DNA of 64,000 nucleotides from Cyanobacteria bacterium FACHB-471 (GCA_014695345.1 JACJOC010000030.1:1-64000); one strand, 5' to 3'; positions 1 to 9,473 are shown, counted from the first letter of the stretch. Notes: a model not told the origin generated them from the sequence alone. Translations and numbers: made by a program.

Positions 1-23
1 GGCACCCCGCTTAGCGGGGTGCC
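1..23. terminator. Strong hairpin at window edge, probable terminator
   Basis: Perfect 10-bp stem (GGCACCCCGC pairing with GCGGGGTGCC) around a 3-base loop. There is no clear T-run on either side, so direction cannot be decided. It may end a gene lying outside the window or be a palindromic intergenic repeat. Confidence 0.5.
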
Positions 24-125
24 CTTCCATCTATAGCCTCTTCCTAGAGAGACGTTATAAAAACAATTTGATGGTGATGAATTGGTAGTGCTATGCACAA
101 ACGCTCAACAGGAGACTGAGCAAAA

Positions 126-159
126 CAAAACCGTGTAGCAGCGAAGCGACACGGTTTTG
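126..159 (-). terminator. Rho-independent terminator of the polysaccharide operon
   Basis: An 11-bp perfect stem (CAAAACCGTGT with ACACGGTTTTG) and 12-base loop. Read leftward, the hairpin runs into a T-rich tail (TTTTGTTTTG). It lies just past the stop of the Wzc-like gene and is the natural end of the leftward operon that starts near 6.8 kb. Confidence 0.75.
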
Positions 160-188
160 CATATTTATCGAGTTAATTCAGCAGTATT

Positions 189-2378
189 TCAAAGCTCTCT
201 CGAACGACTGCCTACTCTCTCAAAGTCTTCCTGATTCTCCATATCCTCTACCACAAACTGTCCATCTAGGTCAGATGGGGTTTGAGGCATCTGCACAGGA
301 ATATCCGCTCCGTTAATGATCGCGCCCAAGAAGCGTACATCATCAGAATCCATAAACTGTTCGATTGCCTCAGCCAAGACTCCGTCTTCGGTGTAACCTG
401 GGCGAGTCACGAGAACCATGCCATCAGCGTAAGGCTCTAGCAGCAAAGCATCATTGTATCGGCTCAATGCGGGCGTATCTAGAATAACCAGATCAAATCG
501 ACCTCGGACATCTTCTAGCACCCGTCGCATTTCAGTTGACTCTAGAATAGCCGCTGCTTGGCTTTGGGCACCCGGACTAGGCAGGATGTAAAGATTCTCG
601 ATCTCTGGCACCAGTCGAATGCAATCGCTCAAGTGACCGTAGTAGCGTAGTGGTTCGACCACACTTTCTGGGTCTGGCACTACTTTCAAAGACTTAGCCT
701 GAGAAGGCGATCGCAAATCTGCTTCGATTAGGAGGGTTCGTTTGCCTGCTCTTGCAGAGGCGATCGCCAAATTGTAAGCGCTGACTGTCTTACCTTCACC
801 ATTCAGCGTACTGGTCAGTAAAACCATCTTCAGGGCTCTTCCACCAGCAGCTCGTCGGAGATTTCCACGGAATCGTTCGTAAGGTTCAATATAGGGAGAG
901 TTAGCATTAACGACCAACGGCAACCCATCTCCCTCATCAGGGATAGCAGGCAGCAAACCCAAAATCGGCACTTCTTGCTGCCGCAAAGATGCCTGCAAAT
1001 CCTGAAGCGTATGGAACGTTGCGTCCAGGGAGTCCAGCAGTAGCACCAAACCACCACCAACCAGGAGACCTACAAAGGCTCCTACCGCCAAAATTACTAC
1101 ACTATTGCGTCCTTGATCCTCAACCAGTCCAGGTTGTGCAGGTTGAGCAATGACTAAATTACCGACTGTTTCTTTCTCAGCAATCGTAGCGTCTTCTAAC
1201 CTGGCTTGAATTTGGTCATAGAACGATTTGGTCAGCGCCACTTCTTGCTGAAGTCGTGCTTGCTCAAGCTGTTTGTTAGGAATGCTAGTGTACTCCTGCC
1301 TTAACTCTTGTTCTGAAGCAGTCACAGCAGCAAGCTGTTGCTGCAAAGTATCTCGCTGCGTCTGTAACCCCACTAAAGTGTTTGCTAACTGTTGTCTTGC
1401 TGGGTCAAGGCTGCTGTCCTGCCGGATTTGGCTGGTCGGTAGAGGGGCTGCAATGTTATTGCCACCAATCACCTCTGCAACCCGCTGTCTGAGTAACTGA
1501 TCATACGCCTGCTGCTGATTTCGCAACGCCACCATATCTGGGTGTTCAGCCCGAAGGCGCTGACTCAAAATCGACATCTGAGTCTCGTTTTGGTATATTA
1601 GCGTCCGCAAGTTGGCAATAATCGGGTCAGCACTGAGAGCAGAAGAAGCATACGCCTGATCAGGAGATAGTCCTAATCTGCCTTGCAAACTCCGAATTTG
1701 GGCATCAATGCCTTGCAACGTCAAGCGAATCTGGCGCTGCTGTTGCTGGCTACCTGTAATTCCGCCAATTAAAGCTCCGTCCTGAGCCGCTTGAATCGCC
1801 GGACCTTCTTCGCGAACATATCTCTCCAAGTTCTGCTCAGCGGTTCTCAGGTCTCCACTAACCTCTCCCAACAGCTGATTCAGGTTATCAATGACGTTAC
1901 TGAGCTGCTGTGTATTAAATAGACGGCTTTGCTCAACCATTGCCTCCATCAGGAGGTTGGCAGTTTGCTCTGCCAATTCCTTGTCAGAAGACTGGTAAGA
2001 CACCAATACCTGGAATACAGCGTCTTCCCCTTCCTCCTCAGGATTGACCTGGACGATAGCATTCTGCCGAATCTCCTCACGAGAAAGCTCCACCTGCTGT
2101 GCAGTTAATTGCTCTTCTGCATAACCGACTACGTAATCAGACAGTAGCATTCTCCCCGTCAGAGCTTGCCCCTGCTGCTGTAGGGCTGTACCCGTTGTAG
2201 AGAAAGTGACAGGGGGAGAACTATAGGTTAGAACACCCTCGGCTACATGGCTAACAGGAGGTTCTGGCTGGAGAGCAGCGACACCCGATAAGCCAAGGAC
2301 GACAAGAAAGCCTGCAAGTCCAGCCCATTTGTGCCGATCCAGAGCTACGAGATAACGTTTGACGAGGGGAGGGGTCAT
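189..2378 (-). CDS. Wzc/GumC-type polysaccharide co-polymerase with BY-kinase-like ATPase domain
   Basis: Inner-membrane protein controlling length and export of an extracellular polysaccharide. It has a Wzz domain with a first membrane helix near residues 20-36, a long periplasmic coiled-coil region rich in Gln, a second membrane helix near 428-450, and a cytoplasmic ATPase domain with Walker A (GEGKT near 525), Walker A' (LLIEADLRSP) and Walker B (VILDTP). Tyr autokinases of this family normally end in a Tyr-rich tail; here the last roughly 65 residues contain no Tyr, so classical tail autophosphorylation is unlikely. Last gene of the leftward exosortase operon, 75 bases after the Wza-like gene. 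ATG start; length is typical for the family. Confidence 0.9.
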   Translation of the reverse strand: MTPPLVKRYLVALDRHKWAGLAGFLVVLGLSGVAALQPEPPVSHVAEGVLTYSSPPVTFSTTGTALQQQGQALTGRMLLSDYVVGYAEEQLTAQQVELSREEIRQNAIVQVNPEEEGEDAVFQVLVSYQSSDKELAEQTANLLMEAMVEQSRLFNTQQLSNVIDNLNQLLGEVSGDLRTAEQNLERYVREEGPAIQAAQDGALIGGITGSQQQQRQIRLTLQGIDAQIRSLQGRLGLSPDQAYASSALSADPIIANLRTLIYQNETQMSILSQRLRAEHPDMVALRNQQQAYDQLLRQRVAEVIGGNNIAAPLPTSQIRQDSSLDPARQQLANTLVGLQTQRDTLQQQLAAVTASEQELRQEYTSIPNKQLEQARLQQEVALTKSFYDQIQARLEDATIAEKETVGNLVIAQPAQPGLVEDQGRNSVVILAVGAFVGLLVGGGLVLLLDSLDATFHTLQDLQASLRQQEVPILGLLPAIPDEGDGLPLVVNANSPYIEPYERFRGNLRRAAGGRALKMVLLTSTLNGEGKTVSAYNLAIASARAGKRTLLIEADLRSPSQAKSLKVVPDPESVVEPLRYYGHLSDCIRLVPEIENLYILPSPGAQSQAAAILESTEMRRVLEDVRGRFDLVILDTPALSRYNDALLLEPYADGMVLVTRPGYTEDGVLAEAIEQFMDSDDVRFLGAIINGADIPVQMPQTPSDLDGQFVVEDMENQEDFERVGSRSREL

Positions 2379-2453
2379 GGCAGTAGGAAAGAATCGAAAC
2401 GGTTAAACAAGCTTTGGGTCATTAAACTCTAGCATCAGGAATAGAAGATGGCT

Positions 2454-3722
2454 CTAGTTGTCATCATCGTCGCCAGGACCGAATAAGTCGTTCGCTCCAT
2501 CAGCTAGTGAATCAAAAAATAGTAGGAATCCTAGAACATCTCGGAAAGGTTGCGTGACAGTATTAAGCGCATAGGTAATACGACTCACAAAGTTTCGACC
2601 TACGACAATAACGTCGTTGTTTTCAAGGGGGGGATCTTGGGATGCATTTCCTAATAGAGCTTCTTTCGCATCCAACTCTTGGCTGGTCGCTCTGCCTTGT
2701 TCAGGGTCAAATCGAACTAGGGCAACTTCACCCAGGTCTGCAGTGCTTGGACTGACGCCAATAGTAGTTAGAGCATCCAGGAAGTGACTGCTGCTGGGTA
2801 GAGTAATGCTACTGATGGCTCCGGGTACTGCCCTTCCTCCGGCCGAGTAATTTAGAACACGGACGACGATTTGCTGTTGAGAGATCGTGGAACGGGCGAT
2901 GAGGTTTCGATCGTAATCGGCGATCGCATCCGATGTCAGGGTTGGAATAATAATTGAATCGCCATCCGCTAACCTTACATCCGGAACACCATTAGCTTCT
3001 CGTAAGGGGGTGTAGAGATCAATATTCTGTTCAACTACCGATCCATCTGTCAAGGTACGTCGAACTCTGACCGTTCTCAAATCAGCTAGTCGAGTTGTGC
3101 CTCCAGCCGAGAGCAGAGCCGTTGTAAGTTGAGGCGCTGCTAAAGGATAAACCCCTGGTCTAACGACTTCGCCGGTGATGGTAACTTCAACAGGACGTTG
3201 GGTCGTTAAAATCAAATCAACCTGAGGGTTGATGACGTAGCGATTTAAAGCTGTTTGAATTCTATCTGTAGCTTGTTGAAGAGTTAACCCTTTCAAGGAA
3301 AGTACGCCCGCCAAAGGGACGATAACGTTACCTTCTAGGTCAAGCGTTACTTGAAAGTTAAGCTCTGGATAGAAGGGTAAAGTTGCAGCAACTGTATCTC
3401 CTGGTCCAAGACGGTAGGCATCAAATTCGGGGGAGAGTTGATTGAGCGGGACGCCTGAATCAGTTTCAGGATCCGGATTTAGAATTTCTCCACGGTCTAT
3501 GAGCCGCTCTCTTGCTTCCTCTAAAAGTTCTTCAGCATCCGGATCAGCACTGGTAGACGGCTGCTCAGATTGAGTTTGACCGAGTGCGACAAGGGAGGAA
3601 GTGCTAGAGTCAATGACCCAGAACAAAACAGCGCTTGAAAGAACTGAGGCTAAAGAGTATAAGCCAACAAACGCCAGGGCAGTAAAACGACGAATAGGTT
3701 GATAAGGTAAGACTTGAGGCAT
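2454..3722 (-). CDS. Wza-like polysaccharide biosynthesis/export protein (SLBB domains)
   Basis: Periplasmic/outer-membrane export component for a capsular or released polysaccharide. An N-terminal hydrophobic stretch (about residues 12-36) is followed by an acidic low-complexity spacer, then a polysaccharide-export domain starting at YRLGPGDTV (about 104) and an SLBB domain at TGEVVRPGVYPL (about 183-194), with a second SLBB-like part further on. The C-terminus ends in an acidic run. No lipobox Cys was seen, unlike E. coli Wza, which fits many cyanobacterial homologues. It lies between the exosortase partner gene and the Wzc-like gene, and should work with the latter as an envelope-spanning exporter. 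Confidence 0.88.
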   Translation of the reverse strand: MPQVLPYQPIRRFTALAFVGLYSLASVLSSAVLFWVIDSSTSSLVALGQTQSEQPSTSADPDAEELLEEARERLIDRGEILNPDPETDSGVPLNQLSPEFDAYRLGPGDTVAATLPFYPELNFQVTLDLEGNVIVPLAGVLSLKGLTLQQATDRIQTALNRYVINPQVDLILTTQRPVEVTITGEVVRPGVYPLAAPQLTTALLSAGGTTRLADLRTVRVRRTLTDGSVVEQNIDLYTPLREANGVPDVRLADGDSIIIPTLTSDAIADYDRNLIARSTISQQQIVVRVLNYSAGGRAVPGAISSITLPSSSHFLDALTTIGVSPSTADLGEVALVRFDPEQGRATSQELDAKEALLGNASQDPPLENNDVIVVGRNFVSRITYALNTVTQPFRDVLGFLLFFDSLADGANDLFGPGDDDDN

Positions 3723-3860
3723 GGGTCTTAACAGGATTAGGCTCCAGCTATGAGCTTGTAGGTTTATAAACTAGAAAGATTTAGAGTGTTGTATCAAAAG
3801 ACTGGTTCGCATGGTCTTGGTTCCTGAGTTGTCAGACTTCAACAACCACAGTTGCCTGAA

Positions 3861-4616
3861 TCATGATTCCGCACTCAAAGCGTTCTGCATAAGCGCTGAC
3901 TGCACAGTTTGACCTAAAGTGATTGCCAAGGTTCTAACTTGCTCAATATCCCCTAAAGGCTGAATCGGAATCAGAATGCTGACTGCAACCCAGGGCATTC
4001 GATGGCGATTACGCCATTGAGAGCGTTGATCAGCCCAAAACCAGTGGCTAGGAGCCGGATTACCACCATCTGACCAGGCGTACCATTGCAAAACTGCATA
4101 GGTTTGTCTCTGGTTCCAGCCTCTCAAAAAGCGGGCCTCAACTTGAGCAGATTTTATTGAACTGCTATCAGAGAGCTGTCCTGACGGTATTTGCGCTTCA
4201 AATTTGATCTGACGCTTTGAATCCGCAGTCCACCGTTGCACCCCATTAATATCCATCCACTCTACCTGCGGTTGGTCGCGCTGCCAAGTCTGAGGGCGCA
4301 GCATGAGAAATATAGGTGCTTGAGAGCTAGTTTCAGTAACAACTTGATTGGTAGGAGCGATCGCCTGGACTGACCAATCTTGTCCGCCAATCTCAACGGT
4401 TTCCTGGTTAAGAGTTTGCCATTCAGGTAAAACAAGCCCTTCTTGCTCAATTGCTCTAAGCTGCTCTAATCTTGGAACTTCGGGTAAACCTTTCCAAACC
4501 CAACTCCCTGTGAAGTAAGTGGAAATGGCAGGAATAGCAGCGATCGCCAAAATAAACAGAATTACTAGCATTCTGAGAAGCTGCGATCGCGGGGAAGTCT
4601 TGGAAAGGGACAACAT
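3861..4616 (-). CDS. Cyanoexosortase B system-associated protein
   Basis: A 251-residue protein with one N-terminal membrane anchor (about residues 13-33) and an extracytoplasmic domain. Its place directly downstream of the exosortase gene, and an N-terminal pattern of anchor then WxW-L-PGLPEVP, match the partner family found with cyanoexosortase B. Such EpsI-like partners are thought to assist polysaccharide or protein processing by the exosortase; the biochemical role is not established. A 57-base gap separates it from the exosortase gene and 138 bases from the Wza-like gene. The family assignment rests on context plus recognised sequence. Confidence 0.75.
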   Translation of the reverse strand: MLSLSKTSPRSQLLRMLVILFILAIAAIPAISTYFTGSWVWKGLPEVPRLEQLRAIEQEGLVLPEWQTLNQETVEIGGQDWSVQAIAPTNQVVTETSSQAPIFLMLRPQTWQRDQPQVEWMDINGVQRWTADSKRQIKFEAQIPSGQLSDSSSIKSAQVEARFLRGWNQRQTYAVLQWYAWSDGGNPAPSHWFWADQRSQWRNRHRMPWVAVSILIPIQPLGDIEQVRTLAITLGQTVQSALMQNALSAES

Positions 4617-4673
4617 AGCTCAAAATTAACCTAATAAGTTCATATTCCGGCATATCCGGCCAAATCGGTAAGC

Positions 4674-5567
4674 TTAAGATTCTGCAGCATCGACGATATC
4701 AGAATCATCAGGAATCCAGGCTTCAATCCCTCTCAACAGAAAAACTAACAGTCCCAGCATTGCAGCCGAGTAGAGATCACCTCCCCACCCTTCATGCAGC
4801 CATGCGAAAGCCTGTTCCCTACCAGTGCCATGAAAGAAGGTCAGCAACGTATTGCGAAAAATATTGGCACTAACGCTAACAAAAATGATTCCTGCGAAAA
4901 ACCAGAATGTCTTGGCACGAGAAGCTAAAGCGCCTGTCCAATGAAGCAGAAGCAAACCTACATAGAGGCTTGTGAACAGCATCTTTAACCCAGCACAATA
5001 AGGAGCAACTTCAACGATGCGATTGTTGACGAAGAGATAAATTTGGTCAACCCTAACATCCATACCAATTTGTTGCAGAATAAAGCCTGCTGTCCCGGCT
5101 ATGAAGCTTTGCAGCGGTAGAGTGTAAGGCGCTAATAGGTAAGGAATTTCGGTTGGAGTTGCTAGAAATACGAGCAGTAGGGGAAATGCTTGGAGTCGTA
5201 ATCCTGGCATTCCCTTCAGCCAGAGACAAAGCCCCGTCAAAATGATAGGTAAGGAAAGATTGATTAAGTCAGTCAGGTTGCTCCGATAACAGGCAACTCC
5301 TAGCAGCAACAGAACGATTCCAGCTAAATGGGGCGTGTCAGATGATTGCTGCCAGCGGTTGCGGTTGCTCCAAGCCAGATAGGCTGCAAAGGGTAGACCG
5401 ATCAAGCCGTGGCTAAAATATTCGTGCTCAATGCTGATACTTTTGTTGAGCCACCCATTAACCCAGTGGAGTAGCAGGGGGACATACATGAGCAGCAGTA
5501 ACCCCAGTACAGCTCCACTGAGGGCATAGCGTCCGATCGGTAGGGGAAGTTGATGCCTGATTTGCAT
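4674..5567 (-). CDS. Cyanoexosortase B (multi-pass transpeptidase-like membrane protease)
   Basis: Exosortases are membrane enzymes that recognise PEP-CTERM-type sorting tails, cut them and probably transfer the protein to a surface acceptor. The protein has about eight hydrophobic segments. The expected catalytic triad is visible: Cys191 in APYCAGLKML, Arg238 in NIFRNTLL and His258 in AWLHEGWGG. The N-terminal EHEYFSHGLIGLP motif (47-59) is also typical. It lies 3 bases downstream of the aminotransferase stop and is co-oriented with polysaccharide export genes, the usual exosortase setting. No PEP-CTERM substrate is encoded in this window, so its targets must lie elsewhere. The choice of subtype B rather than A is by recognition. 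Confidence 0.85.
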   Translation of the reverse strand: MQIRHQLPLPIGRYALSGAVLGLLLLMYVPLLLHWVNGWLNKSISIEHEYFSHGLIGLPFAAYLAWSNRNRWQQSSDTPHLAGIVLLLLGVACYRSNLTDLINLSLPIILTGLCLWLKGMPGLRLQAFPLLLVFLATPTEIPYLLAPYTLPLQSFIAGTAGFILQQIGMDVRVDQIYLFVNNRIVEVAPYCAGLKMLFTSLYVGLLLLHWTGALASRAKTFWFFAGIIFVSVSANIFRNTLLTFFHGTGREQAFAWLHEGWGGDLYSAAMLGLLVFLLRGIEAWIPDDSDIVDAAES

Positions 5568-5570
5568 AGC

Positions 5571-6770
5571 TTATCCTGGAACCAGTGAACTATGAGGTTG
5601 AACGGGGGGATGAAAGACTAACGGTGCAGGAGTTTTGATTAACTCCTCAATTGCGTTAATGACTTGATTCACTTGGCCGTTGCTAAGACCGGGGTACATA
5701 GGCAGCGAGAGAATTTGCTCACATAGCCCCTCGGCATGAGGAAAGTCACCCAATTTATAACCTAAATATTGGAAAGCAGGTTGAAGATGACAGGGCAGAG
5801 GGTAGTGAATTCCGGTTTGAATGCCTCGTGCTGCAAGCTCTGTTTGAAGAGTAGAACGATCGATAGGGCAATCTTCAGTGATGCGCACCACGTAAAGATG
5901 GTAGACGTGTCCACCGTCGCTTAAATTCTTGATGGGGACGATACCTTGCGATCGCAATGGGCTGAGTAGCGCATCGTAATGTTGTCCAATTTGGTTGCGA
6001 TCGCCATTCCACAGTGGCAGATGAGGCAGCTTAACGTTCAAAACAGCCGCTTGCAGAGTGTCTAGACGACTGTTGGTACCGTAGTCAGTGTGGTAGTACT
6101 TGCGCGGCGCGCCGTAATTGCGCAAAGACTGCATGGTTTGAGCGACCAATTGTTCTTGGGTGACTAGCATTCCGCCATCTCCCATCGCTCCCAAGTTTTT
6201 GCTGGGATAAAAGCTAAATGCAGCAGCACTACCTACAGACCCCGCTCGATATCCTTCACGTTCAGCTAAATGTGCCTGTGCCGCATCTTCAAAAATTAGC
6301 AAGTCATAACTGCTAGTTAAGTCCAACAATTGGCCCGGGGAAACCATCTGACCATATAGGTGAACTGGAACAATGGCTCGTGTCTTCGGTGTAATCGCTT
6401 TTTTGGCTGCTGTTAGGTCAAGTAGGGCTGTCTCTGGATCGCAATCTACTAAAACGGGCGTTGCGCCGCTGCGTAAAACTCCAATTAGGGTAGCGACAAA
6501 TGTATTGGCAGGTAAGATCACTTCGTCTCCCTGCCCAATGCCACAAGCCTGTAGACCTAAAGCGATCGCATCCGTGCCGCAGGCGACCCCAACGCCGTAC
6601 TTAGCTCCACAAGCAGTCGCAAAATTAGATTCAAATTCCGTCACGGCTTTGCCCATGACGTAATCGCCCCGTCGTGCAACGTTCAAGATCGCATCTTCTA
6701 GTTGAGGTTGAATTGGCTGATGCTGAAGTGTCAGGTCAACAAACGGAATCTCTGCGATCGAATTACTCAT
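5571..6770 (-). CDS. DegT/DnrJ/EryC1/StrS-family sugar aminotransferase
   Basis: PLP-dependent enzyme of the type that aminates keto-sugar nucleotides for polysaccharide synthesis. With the ATG at 6770 as start, the PLP Lys is residue 191 in YPSKNLGAMGDGG, and FEDAAQAH near 160 holds the cofactor-contacting Asp. IPFVDL near the N-terminus is the usual family beginning, which supports this start. The frame stays open to a TTG at 6833, but those 21 extra residues (TPTLTSSPSL-like) do not look like the family. First gene of the leftward operon, three bases before the exosortase. It probably supplies an amino sugar, though the exact substrate cannot be read from the sequence. Confidence 0.88.
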   Translation of the reverse strand: MSNSIAEIPFVDLTLQHQPIQPQLEDAILNVARRGDYVMGKAVTEFESNFATACGAKYGVGVACGTDAIALGLQACGIGQGDEVILPANTFVATLIGVLRSGATPVLVDCDPETALLDLTAAKKAITPKTRAIVPVHLYGQMVSPGQLLDLTSSYDLLIFEDAAQAHLAEREGYRAGSVGSAAAFSFYPSKNLGAMGDGGMLVTQEQLVAQTMQSLRNYGAPRKYYHTDYGTNSRLDTLQAAVLNVKLPHLPLWNGDRNQIGQHYDALLSPLRSQGIVPIKNLSDGGHVYHLYVVRITEDCPIDRSTLQTELAARGIQTGIHYPLPCHLQPAFQYLGYKLGDFPHAEGLCEQILSLPMYPGLSNGQVNQVINAIEELIKTPAPLVFHPPVQPHSSLVPG

Positions 6771-7257
6771 GTTGAGCGAAGGGGATGAGGTAAGAGTGGG
6801 AGTTTGCACAGTAGCGATGGGGTGTAGATACAAAAAGGCTCTAATTCAGTTTTGGTCGATTTTTGCCGACTTGAACACCGTAGAAGCTTGAAGAGTGTGT
6901 GAAGGGAAGCTTGAAAATGGAGGCTTTGATGCCAACTCAGGAATTAAATTCTCTCCAAAGTGCTTAACTACAAGGAGGCTGTGCAAGCAAAAAATTTATA
7001 AAGATAGCATTCCCACTTCGCTGTTACACAAGTGGAGGAGTGCAGGTGAAATTCAGGCTGTCAGTGACAAAATTGTGCTCATAGCAGAAAGTAGCTGTAC
7101 TTTTACAGTCAGCTTTTACCAGAATTGTTTGGGCATTCAAATCGTTGCTTTGAAGATGAACTTGGAGCAAACAGAATCTTTAAACTTTGAATCACCTCTA
7201 ACAGCTGCAAAGACTTTTGAATTTAGGGCAGTGGATTAAAGACAGGTTAAAGGTGAA
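6771..7257. other. Intergenic region upstream of the exopolysaccharide operon
   Basis: About 490 bases with no recognisable gene. It must hold the promoter for the leftward aminotransferase-exosortase operon and the 3' end of the transcript of the 7258-8307 gene. One rightward frame is open from a GTG at 6895 to 7239 (114 codons), but the protein has no recognisable domain, no convincing ribosome site and unusual composition; I do not call it. No strong hairpin was seen. Confidence 0.5.
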
Positions 7258-8307
7258 TTAGGGGCGATCGCCCGATTGTTCAGGTAAAAATGACAGAAAG
7301 CGCTGTAGGGCAGGTTGTCTAGAAATTTCTTCTTTCAACTTTGTTTCTTGAGGAGAAAGTACCTCTCGACTTCTTTCGCGCTCCAGAAGATTTAGATAAG
7401 TCTCAAGGTCTTTGAAATTCCAATATGGCTCAAGTTTCTTACCAAAGTAATCAATTGAGCTGCTTACTCTTTCTGAGTCATTGCCGTTAATCTCTGCTAA
7501 TAACGTTGCAACACGAGTAGGAGTTTCAAAATTTTCACTAGAAGCTATTCCTTCTTCAAGCGATAAAACGGCGTATGCTAAATCTTTTTCTACCTTGTCG
7601 GGTTCGCTTTTTAGCTGTAGCTTGTACCGATCTAATTCGTATTGACTTCCATCGATTGCTTTACTGACAAGGGTATATTTTCCGTAGCGCAAAGGACTCT
7701 CTTCACTATTCGTGTTAGCAGTGATTCTGCCTGATGCATATAGGCAAACGTCTTCTTCTAAAACTCCTGAATAAGGCTTTTGATTAGGTTTGCTAAACAG
7801 TTGCCAAAGTCCTCCGGCGACCTTAGCACCAACCTTGACGTACGGAAAAATGATTGGAAAAACCTGACTAGCTTTAGTAATTGCAGTTTCTTGAAAAAAG
7901 CCTTTTAGCTTGCTGCGCTGGTCACTGTCTAGATCGTCGATCTCTAGAATTTCTATTCCGAAGAGGAGAGTTCCTTCCTGATAGCTATTGCAGGAAAAGA
8001 CAACTTCAGATGGAAAATCATCCAAAACTTTGCCACGCTCTACATTGTTTTCGTAGTAGTGGATGCGCTGAATTTTAGGTTGTCCTTCTAAATGGGTGTT
8101 GGAAAGGATAAGTAGGTCATTATCTTTACCATCGCCGAGGGATAATTCCTCATCATAATTCTTCGTTACCCTGGCGGTTTTCAGCTTGATGTTGAACTGC
8201 TTCCCGACAGTAATTTGATTGTCTAAGTAGCCTGAAGCTTGGGATTTATCATAGGTGTGAAACAGTTCCTTTGAGCTGTGAGGCGTAAACCACTCTGTTT
8301 CAGCCAC
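7258..8307 (-). CDS. Hypothetical protein, 349 residues, unrecognised
   Basis: No family recognised. Soluble-looking overall. The N-terminal half (about residues 20-125) is predicted beta-rich with alternating hydrophobics (DNDLLILSNTHLEG, TLLFGIEILEID), followed by a short hydrophobic stretch near 145-170 (FPIIFPYVKVGAKVAGG) and a charged helical C-terminus (RERSREVLSPQETKLKEE). Starts at GTG 8307 with TAGGAG seven bases upstream, which supports that start. Codons are more A/T-rich than in the alcohol dehydrogenase next door, a possible sign of transfer. It has no operon partner: flanking gaps are about 490 and 130 bases. It could be an accessory or stress-linked protein, but nothing in the sequence gives a function. 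Confidence 0.75.
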   Translation of the reverse strand: MAETEWFTPHSSKELFHTYDKSQASGYLDNQITVGKQFNIKLKTARVTKNYDEELSLGDGKDNDLLILSNTHLEGQPKIQRIHYYENNVERGKVLDDFPSEVVFSCNSYQEGTLLFGIEILEIDDLDSDQRSKLKGFFQETAITKASQVFPIIFPYVKVGAKVAGGLWQLFSKPNQKPYSGVLEEDVCLYASGRITANTNSEESPLRYGKYTLVSKAIDGSQYELDRYKLQLKSEPDKVEKDLAYAVLSLEEGIASSENFETPTRVATLLAEINGNDSERVSSSIDYFGKKLEPYWNFKDLETYLNLLERERSREVLSPQETKLKEEISRQPALQRFLSFLPEQSGDRP

Positions 8308-8435
8308 TGTTTTGCTCCTAAAAATTGAGCTTGATAAATTTCAGTACTATCACCCCAACCGAATCTAACTTTTATACCTTAGAAACAAGCAGCTACTTAT
8401 TAAATTGAAATAAAGATTCTCCTGCGGAAGAAAAC

Positions 8436-9473
8436 TTATGCTTCGGTAGCGCCCGGTTCAATCGCAACTTTGATCACTCTGCGGTCTTTCATGTCCTGAA
8501 AAACTTTTTCTAGCTGTTGAAGTGGCTGACTTTCACTGACAAGTAGATCAAAAGGAACCTGACTAGATAGAAAAGCTAGGGCGGCTCGGACGTATTCGGG
8601 CGTGTTGTGAAAAACACCTTTTAGGGTAAGTTCGCTGTAGTGAAGCTGCTCCGTGTTAACGCTAATAGTCGTGTCACGAGGGCAACCGCCGAAGAGGTTG
8701 ACTGTAGCACCAGGACGGGCGCAGGCGATCGCCATTTCCCAAACGCTAGGTACTCCAGTTGCTTCAATCACGACATCAGCTCCCCACCCGTCGGTCAAGT
8801 CGTGTACTACAGCAGGTACATCTGGGATTGAGCGATAGTTGAAGGTTTGAACGGCACCAAATTTTGCGCCGACCTTAAGCCGCTGGTCGTTGCCGCCAAA
8901 CAGAAACACTTTGGCAGACTGCTGCACTAGAGCTGCGACAAACATTAAGCCGATTGCCCCATCTCCTAAAACTACGACGCGATCGCCAGGTTTCACATTG
9001 GAACGAGCAACCCCGTGCAGGACACAGGCAAGCGGTTCGGTCATGGCAGCTAGTTTGTCAGACATGCCTTCCGGGATAGGCAGAAGATTGTGCTGTACGA
9101 TCGCCGCTGGAATTTTTAAGTACTCCGCAAAGGTGCCGTTGTTGAAGGTGAGGTTGGCGCAAAGGGAATATTCTCGACGCTGACAGAAAAAGCAGGTCAT
9201 GCAAGGGGCGGAGTTGTTGGCAACGACGCGATCGCCCACTTTCCAACCCGTTACGCCTTCTCCCAAAGCCACAATCCGTCCGGCCGCTTCATGTCCAAAT
9301 AGAGTGGGAGGTTTCAGCATTTTGGCATGTCCGCCTCTGCGCCAAACTTTTAGATCAGTGCCACAGGTGGTTGCTGCTGTCACCTGAATCACGACCTCAC
9401 CCGCTGCCGGAGTCGGGTCAGCTACCTGCTCTAGCCGTAAATCTTCCTGACCATAAAGTAAAGCTACTAGCAT
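8436..9473 (-). CDS. Zinc-dependent medium-chain alcohol/polyol dehydrogenase
   Basis: NAD(P)-dependent oxidoreductase of the MDR superfamily. The catalytic zinc ligands are Cys37 (TTCGTD), His61 and Glu62 (FGHEAAGR). The structural zinc Cys cluster is present in SAPCMTCFFCQRREYSLC. A Rossmann fold begins at VVVLGDGAIGLM. The closest general types are sorbitol, threonine and 2,3-butanediol dehydrogenases; the substrate cannot be told from sequence. At 345 residues it is full length, with an ATG start. Single leftward gene, preceded by the long palindrome at 9551-9607. Confidence 0.85.
   Translation of the reverse strand: MLVALLYGQEDLRLEQVADPTPAAGEVVIQVTAATTCGTDLKVWRRGGHAKMLKPPTLFGHEAAGRIVALGEGVTGWKVGDRVVANNSAPCMTCFFCQRREYSLCANLTFNNGTFAEYLKIPAAIVQHNLLPIPEGMSDKLAAMTEPLACVLHGVARSNVKPGDRVVVLGDGAIGLMFVAALVQQSAKVFLFGGNDQRLKVGAKFGAVQTFNYRSIPDVPAVVHDLTDGWGADVVIEATGVPSVWEMAIACARPGATVNLFGGCPRDTTISVNTEQLHYSELTLKGVFHNTPEYVRAALAFLSSQVPFDLLVSESQPLQQLEKVFQDMKDRRVIKVAIEPGATEA

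Noticed and set aside
6895-7239. Rightward 114-codon frame from a GTG
   Set aside because: No domain, no clear ribosome site and composition unlike a real protein; it lies in the upstream region of the polysaccharide operon.
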